Below the pieces are notes generated by a model, which saw nothing but the letters and a program-made list of their open reading frames with translations, searched no databases and was not told where the DNA came from. This document shows positions 44,379-48,642 of a stretch of DNA of 48,642 nt, one piece after another (position 1 is the stretch's first letter; each line of letters opens with the position of its first letter). The stretch covers positions 1-48,642 of the forward strand of contig NZ_QFDQ01000153.1 in NCBI RefSeq assembly GCF_003270085.1, read 5' to 3'. Both the position numbers and the translations under genes were made by a program. This DNA is from Streptomyces triticisoli. GTDB lineage: Bacteria; Actinomycetota; Actinomycetes; Streptomycetales; Streptomycetaceae.

Positions 44379-45872
44379 ATGAACCGCGCACACACGAACG
44401 ACCGCTCCGCCCGGGCCCGTAATGGCAGTGCCGACGCCGGGAAGGGTGGCAGCCGCTTCGGCTCGCAGGCACCGCGCCGTTCCGGCGGGCCTGCCCGTTC
44501 CGGCGGTTACGGCCGCCGGCCCGCCGCAGTGCAGGGCGAGTTCGCGCTGCCCAGGACGATCACCCCCGCGCTGCCCGCCGTCGAGGCGTTCGCCGATCTC
44601 GACATGCCCGAGCAGCTCCTGGCCGAACTCGGCAAGCAGGGTGTGACCGCACCGTTCCCGATCCAGGGAGCGACGCTGCCGAACTCCCTGGCGGGCCGTG
44701 ACGTACTGGGCCGCGGACGCACCGGTTCCGGCAAGACCCTCGCCTTCGGCCTGGCCCTGCTCGCCCGCACCGCTGGACGGCGTGCGGAGCCCCGCCAGCC
44801 GCTGGGGCTGATCCTCGTACCGACGCGTGAGCTGGCGCAGCAGGTGACCGACGCGCTCACGCCGTACGCCCGCTCCGTCAAGCTGCGGCTGGCCACAGTG
44901 GTGGGTGGGATGTCCATCGGTCGGCAGGCCGGCGCGCTGCGAGGCGGAGCCGAGGTCGTGGTCGCGACCCCGGGCCGGCTCAAAGACCTCATCGACCGCG
45001 GCGGCTGCCGACTGAACCAGGTGGACATCACCGTGCTGGACGAGGCCGACCAGATGGCCGACATGGGTTTCATGCCGCAGGTCACCGCGTTGCTCGACCA
45101 GGTGCGTCCGGAGGGGCAGCGGATGCTGTTCTCCGCCACCTTGGACCGTAACGTCGACCTGCTGGTGCGCCGCTATCTGACCGACCCCGTCGTGCATTCG
45201 GTCGACCCGTCGGCCGGTGCGGTCACGACGATGGAGCACCACGTCCTGCACGTCCATGGCGCCGACAAGCACGCCGCCACGACCGAGATCGCCGCCCGTG
45301 ACGGCCGCGTGATCATGTTCCTGGACACCAAGCACGCCGTCGACCGGCTGACCCAGGACCTGCTCAGCAGCGGGGTACGCGCCGCCGCGCTGCACGGCGG
45401 CAAGTCGCAGCCGCAACGCACCCGCACGCTGGCGCAGTTCAAGACGGGGCACGTCACCGTGCTGGTGGCAACCAATGTCGCGGCGCGCGGCATCCACGTC
45501 GACAACCTCGACCTGGTCGTCAACGTCGATCCGCCGACCGACCACAAGGACTACCTCCACCGCGGCGGCCGTACCGCCCGCGCCGGCGAGTCCGGCAGCG
45601 TCGTCACGCTCGTCACACCGAACCAGCGCCGCGGCATGGTCCGTCTCATGTCGGACGCCGGAATCCGGCCGCAGACCACCCAGATCCGCTCGGGAGACGA
45701 GGCCCTGGGCCGGATCACCGGCGCCCAGGCCCCGTCCGGCATCCCGGTCGTCATCACCGCACCGGTGGTCGAACGCCCCAAGCGCAGCGCCTCCTCCCGA
45801 GGCCGACGCCGCTCTTCCTCGGCGACCCGGCGCGCCCCCGTACGCCAGCCCGTCCTCGAAACGGTGGCCTAG
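44379..45872 (+). CDS. DEAD-box RNA helicase (RhlE-like)
   Basis: The protein has 497 residues. A basic Gly/Arg/Ser N-terminal extension (about 45 residues) precedes the core: Q motif PFPIQGATLP, motif I GRGRTGSGKT, Ia PTRELAQQV, Ib TPGRLKDL, II VLDEADQMADMGF, III FSATLD, IV IMFLDTKHAV, V VATNVAARGIHVDN and VI HRGGRTARAG. The C-terminus is again basic with Ser/Arg (SASSRGRRRSSSATRR). Both tails should bind RNA. GAGGAAGG lies 7 nt before ATG 44379. It unwinds RNA, probably in cold stress, as the csp neighbours suggest. Confidence 0.95.
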   Translation: MNRAHTNDRSARARNGSADAGKGGSRFGSQAPRRSGGPARSGGYGRRPAAVQGEFALPRTITPALPAVEAFADLDMPEQLLAELGKQGVTAPFPIQGATLPNSLAGRDVLGRGRTGSGKTLAFGLALLARTAGRRAEPRQPLGLILVPTRELAQQVTDALTPYARSVKLRLATVVGGMSIGRQAGALRGGAEVVVATPGRLKDLIDRGGCRLNQVDITVLDEADQMADMGFMPQVTALLDQVRPEGQRMLFSATLDRNVDLLVRRYLTDPVVHSVDPSAGAVTTMEHHVLHVHGADKHAATTEIAARDGRVIMFLDTKHAVDRLTQDLLSSGVRAAALHGGKSQPQRTRTLAQFKTGHVTVLVATNVAARGIHVDNLDLVVNVDPPTDHKDYLHRGGRTARAGESGSVVTLVTPNQRRGMVRLMSDAGIRPQTTQIRSGDEALGRITGAQAPSGIPVVITAPVVERPKRSASSRGRRRSSSATRRAPVRQPVLETVA

Positions 45873-45918
45873 AACCTTCGTGATCAGGAAGTTGACCCAT
45901 CTCTGCAGGAGGCACCTT

Positions 45919-46323
45919 TTGACGCTGATTCAGATGCAGCCCCGCTCGGCGGACGCCAACACCGTGCACAGGACGGCGGTGGAGGTCATGGACGCAGCCG
46001 GACCCGCAGGTCTGTGACGACATGAGCGTCGAGGTGGCGCTGGCCGTCATGGACGCCGCGCGCACGGGCCGACTGGTCGTCTGCGACCAGGACGACCAGC
46101 GCATCGGCCTGGTGACCCGAACCGACCTCACCGCCGTCCGCGACAGCGGCGCTCACACGGACCGCGTCCGCCTGCGCGACATCCTCGGCGACCACGGATC
46201 GTTCACCTCACCCGTGACCGCGATGGCGAAGCCGAGCACGTGATGCGCTCCCGTCGGCTCGGTGCTCTGCGAGTCGTAGACGAGCAAGGCAGCGCCCCGG
46301 GCATCCTCGCCCTCTTCCGCTGA
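45919..46323 (+). pseudogene. CBS-domain protein broken by two frameshifts
   Basis: AGGAGG precedes TTG 45919, giving LTLIQMQPRSADANTVHR and TAVEVMDAAGP. At about 45998-46008 the frame shifts and continues PQVCDDMSVEVALAVMDAAR, TGRLVVCDQDDQRIGLVTRT, DRVRLRDILGDHG. At about 46230-46240 it shifts again and ends EHVMRSRRLGALRVVDEQGS, ILALFR at 46323. Together these make one short CBS-pair protein of about 130 residues. Neighbouring genes are intact, so this one alone has decayed, or it uses two programmed shifts, which is unlikely. Confidence 0.75.
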
Positions 46324-46373
46324 AACGCCTCGCCCCTGGTCGGACCGTTCTTCCCTTCTCTCTGTGAGGCCAC

Positions 46374-46760
46374 ATGCGCTGCGTCATCGCCCGCTTCTCC
46401 TTCGAGCTCACCAAGGGCGGAGTGCTGGAATCGATGAAGGGCATCAAGCCCGAACCGGTTGCCGGAGAATCGGTGATCATCGGCCGTCGCCACTACCCCG
46501 TCAAGCAAGTCGGCCAAGTCATCACCCGCCAGGACCGCCGTGACTTCAGCGCCGCAGAAGTCCTCCGGGCCGTGACTCAGTTCGGCTTCACCTGCCGCGC
46601 CCTGGCCACCAGTTCGGCAACCAGACTGTCATCCACAGCATCCACGGCGGCCTCCCCGGCCTCGGTGTCACTCATCACGTCAGTCATCAACTGTCGCTTC
46701 CAGCTCGGGAGTTACACCGTTGACCGTGCAGACCCTCAGCGCCCAACGGCAGCAGCATGA
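46374..46760 (+). CDS. Conserved actinomycete protein of the cold-shock island, unknown function
   Basis: The frame gives 128 residues. The first 75 (MRCVIARFSFELTKGGVLES, then IGRRHYPVKQVGQVITRQDR and FSAAEVLRAVTQFGFTCRAL) look well conserved, as I recall from proteins next to DEAD-box helicases in Streptomyces. The following Ser/Thr/Ala-rich tail seems out of character and may come from a late frameshift, so the true protein may have been about 90-100 residues. GTGAGG lies before ATG 46374. Function unknown; context suggests RNA or cold stress. Confidence 0.65.
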   Translation: MRCVIARFSFELTKGGVLESMKGIKPEPVAGESVIIGRRHYPVKQVGQVITRQDRRDFSAAEVLRAVTQFGFTCRALATSSATRLSSTASTAASPASVSLITSVINCRFQLGSYTVDRADPQRPTAAA

Positions 46761-47005
46761 GATGAGCGTGCCCGTCAGCGTCGGGCGGGCATCGCACGCA
46801 CGGTCTCGGTGTGCGGAGTGATCGTTTCCTATGGTGACGCGGTGTGTGGGCGTGTAGCGTATGCGTCAGCTGTCGTGGTTCGGAATTCCCTCTTGCCCGC
46901 GCCTCTGGTGTGGGCGTTTTGCTGTGCTGTGACGCAGGGACCAGGGCGATCACCTCCGTCTGCCACAGGAAGTGGGAGGCGTTCATCGACTGGAGGGCAT
47001 AGGAC

Positions 47006-47209
47006 ATGGCAACGGGAACAGTGAAGTGGTTCAACGCGGAGAAGGGCTTCGGTTTCATCGCCCAGGACGGCGGCGGCCCGGATGTCTTCGCGCACTACTC
47101 CGCGATCAACTCCACAGGCTTTCGTGAGCTCCAGGAGGGCCAGGCCGTGACGTTCGACGTCACCCAGGGCCAGAAGGGTCCGCAGGCCGAGAACATCAAC
47201 CTGGCCTGA
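47006..47209 (+). CDS. Cold-shock protein (CspA family), second copy
   Basis: The protein has 67 residues and differs from the first copy at about a dozen positions ([20 protein letters not shown]). It has the same RNA-binding motifs. GGAGGGC lies upstream of ATG 47006. The 245-bp leader (46761-47005) has no gene and contains GGGCGTTTTGCTG, similar to GAGCGCTTTTGTA in the leader of the first copy. Two csp genes flanking a helicase form a small cold-response cluster. Confidence 0.95.
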   Translation: MATGTVKWFNAEKGFGFIAQDGGGPDVFAHYSAINSTGFRELQEGQAVTFDVTQGQKGPQAENINLA

Positions 47210-47229
47210 CCTCGCGGCCCTGCGCGAGG
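47210..47229 (+). terminator. Hairpin after the second csp gene
   Basis: CCTCGCG and CGCGAGG pair perfectly with a 6-nt loop directly after the stop codon. Confidence 0.5.
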
Positions 47230-47327
47230 GATCGCGCACGCCGCGTCCGGTGGCCGCCGCCCGTGCAGGCCCTGCCGCCCACTTGGACGAAGGCGCCTGC
47301 TCTCGTGCCGGGCGTGCACAGGATCAG

Positions 47328-47355
47328 GGGCCGCGCAGCCGTTGCTGCGCGGCCC
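47328..47355. terminator. 11-bp hairpin between csp and the unknown gene
   Basis: GGGCCGCGCAG and CTGCGCGGCCC pair perfectly with a 6-nt loop, between convergent genes, so it may stop transcription from both sides. The rest of 47230-47483 has no gene. Confidence 0.6.
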
Positions 47356-47483
47356 TGCTGTTGAGGCGCGGGGGCCGGTGCGACCTGGGCCCGGAACCCC
47401 TGACCTCAGTCGCTTCAAGCGTCGTTGGGCTCGGGTGCCGCATGCCCTGCGCGGCTGTTCGTGCAGCTTGGAGAGGCAGACGG

Positions 47484-48044
47484 TCAGGCGCCCGTCCAGG
47501 CGTCGACGAAAGCTTGCCGTCCAGCCGGATCGTCCCATCTGCGGTCCGCATGCAGAACGCGCCAGGCGGTGAGTTCGAGATCCCGGAGCCACAACTCTCC
47601 GATGACCTGTGTCCTGAGGTCGGGCAAATGGTCGGACTCGGCGAGGGCTTGACCGATCACCTCCCCGGCTGCGACGCGCTGGGGCGGGGTCATCTCATCG
47701 ACGGCCGAGAGGATCTGCCGGGCCAGGGCGGTTCCCTCTCCTGCCAGAGAACGCAGCACCAGAGCCTTGATGTTGACGGGTAGCAGGTAAGCGGTGCCCG
47801 AAGACCTCCACAGGTCCGACCAGAAGCGTTCTCCTGCCTTGGTGGGAGCAGGCAGAGCGGCCAGCAGCCCGAGAAGATGGCCGGTGGCCGCATAGCCATC
47901 GGAGTGGGCAGCCGCGACGACTGCGATGCCGGCGACGCCCTCCACATCGAGATGGGCGGCTTCGAGACGCGAAGCCAGACCCAATTGATGTTCCAACTGG
48001 TGTGCCAGGGCAGCGGATACGTGGGGGCGGACCTCAGGAAGCAT
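47484..48044 (-). CDS. Unknown helical protein
   Basis: The protein has 186 residues from ATG 48044, with AAGGA 8 nt upstream. It begins MLPEVRPHVSAALAHQLEHQ and is mostly helical, rich in Ala/Leu, with GYAATGHLLGLLAALPAPTK and PVNIKALVLRSLAGEG. No membrane segment or catalytic motif is clear. A longer frame to 48257 lacks a good start. No function is proposed. Confidence 0.6.
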   Translation of the reverse strand: MLPEVRPHVSAALAHQLEHQLGLASRLEAAHLDVEGVAGIAVVAAAHSDGYAATGHLLGLLAALPAPTKAGERFWSDLWRSSGTAYLLPVNIKALVLRSLAGEGTALARQILSAVDEMTPPQRVAAGEVIGQALAESDHLPDLRTQVIGELWLRDLELTAWRVLHADRRWDDPAGRQAFVDAWTGA

Positions 48045-48309
48045 CGGCGATCCTTGCGCGTAGGCGAGCGGAGATGCCCGTTCGTAAGCCCTGATCGTTC
48101 CCATGACCGGTCGATCTACTCGGCTTCGGCAGGCCCAATCGGCGGCAGCGCCCACGGGGCTGGAGTTCACACGGTGGCGAACCGGCCCGGGCCCGGCGAC
48201 GTGGCTGGGGTTCTGGACCGGCCTCCCGTCATGTGTCCGGGTGAGGTTTCCCAGCATGACCGCATGGTTGCCAGTGACACCCAGGAGCCGGGGGAGGACG
48301 AGAAGCTGT

Positions 48310-48560
48310 GTCCCCCGACGCCGCGGGCAGGAACAGTTCGAGGAGCCCGATGGCGTCCCCGCGATTGGGTACAGGGGCGACGATCCGAACCAGCGCGCCC
48401 TCGCCCTTGTCCTCCACGCTCGGCCGCTGGGTGCGGATCACGTCGTCGTACAGGGTGCCCCGCAGCGTGATGCGCCGGGCGGGTTCATCGGTCTCGACAC
48501 CGCCCGCCACCCCCAGCCGTACGACCGAGCCGCCGGTGCTGACTCCCGTGCCCGACCTTG
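48310..48560 (-). pseudogene. Fragment of a GAF/PP2C (SpoIIE-type) phosphatase
   Basis: The minus frame reads VETDEPARRITLRGTLYDDV, IRTQRPSVEDKGEGALVRIV, APVPNRGDAIGLLELFLPAA. This is the sensory part of Streptomyces SpoIIE/RsbU-like phosphatases that precedes the PP2C domain. Both the start and the whole catalytic domain are missing. Confidence 0.6.
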
Positions 48561-48611
48561 GTGCTCGCGGGGCCGCGTCCGGAACCGGGGACCGTGCTGC
48601 CGGGCTGTGGC

Positions 48612-48642
48612 TCAGGCGTCGATGATGACGGGGATGATGAGG
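48612..48642 (-). CDS. C-terminal end of an unidentified gene (partial)
   Basis: A minus-strand frame enters from the window edge and ends LIIPVIIDA at a TGA (48612-48614). Only ten codons are visible, so neither identity nor certainty that it is coding is possible. Confidence 0.25.
   Translation of the reverse strand, partial: LIIPVIIDA

Overview
The window looks like an arm region of a Streptomyces (or close actinomycete) chromosome. It is very GC-rich, with strong third-position GC in real genes, GTG starts, leaderless promoters, LuxR/NarL two-component genes, a P450, ROK and GntR sugar-control genes, and many decayed fragments. The first part (allR-allB-alc, histidine kinase, GntR, ROK kinase, SNF2 helicase) recalls, from memory and unchecked, the Streptomyces coelicolor SCO6246-SCO6262 neighbourhood.

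Layout. 1-2010: start of a membrane protein, probably a sensor kinase, divergent from an FtsX/ABC exporter pair. 2045-5634: allantoin use (IclR repressor, allantoinase, allantoicase). 5646-15097: sensor kinase, membrane protein plus M48 protease, quinone oxidoreductase, unknown genes, an IS630 remnant, a NarL response regulator and a P450. 15570-19721: Gfo/Idh/MocA dehydrogenase, GntR regulator with twin operators, small protein, ROK kinase and a membrane protein. 19819-24914: SNF2 helicase and SWIM zinc-finger protein, overlapping. 25069-27810: DMT-type transporter, MFS pseudogene, and a beta-propeller/thioredoxin protein whose active-site Cys codon is TGA.

27943-42549 is a catabolic island bracketed by two about 260-bp imperfect direct repeats, each carrying a beheaded pcaD-like start. 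It holds two parallel modules. One has an acyl-CoA synthetase, a GAF/PucR regulator and an MHS transporter. The other has a secreted polyhydroxybutyrate depolymerase, a 3-hydroxybutyrate dehydrogenase, an MHS transporter and a GAF/PucR regulator. Broken genes lie between them (SMP-30, SDR, thiolase, IS701, secreted hydrolase). 42600-48642 has excisionase and hydrolase fragments, then a cold-shock island (two csp genes, DEAD-box helicase, frameshifted CBS gene, conserved small gene), an unknown gene and a phosphatase fragment.

The most notable signal is at 26725-26727. A single in-frame TGA replaces the first Cys of a WCGPC thioredoxin site, the frame stays open for another 103 codons, and a hairpin sits at the distance expected of a bacterial SECIS element. 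This suggests an undescribed propeller-thioredoxin selenoprotein. No selenocysteine machinery is visible in the window, so a plain nonsense mutation is not excluded.
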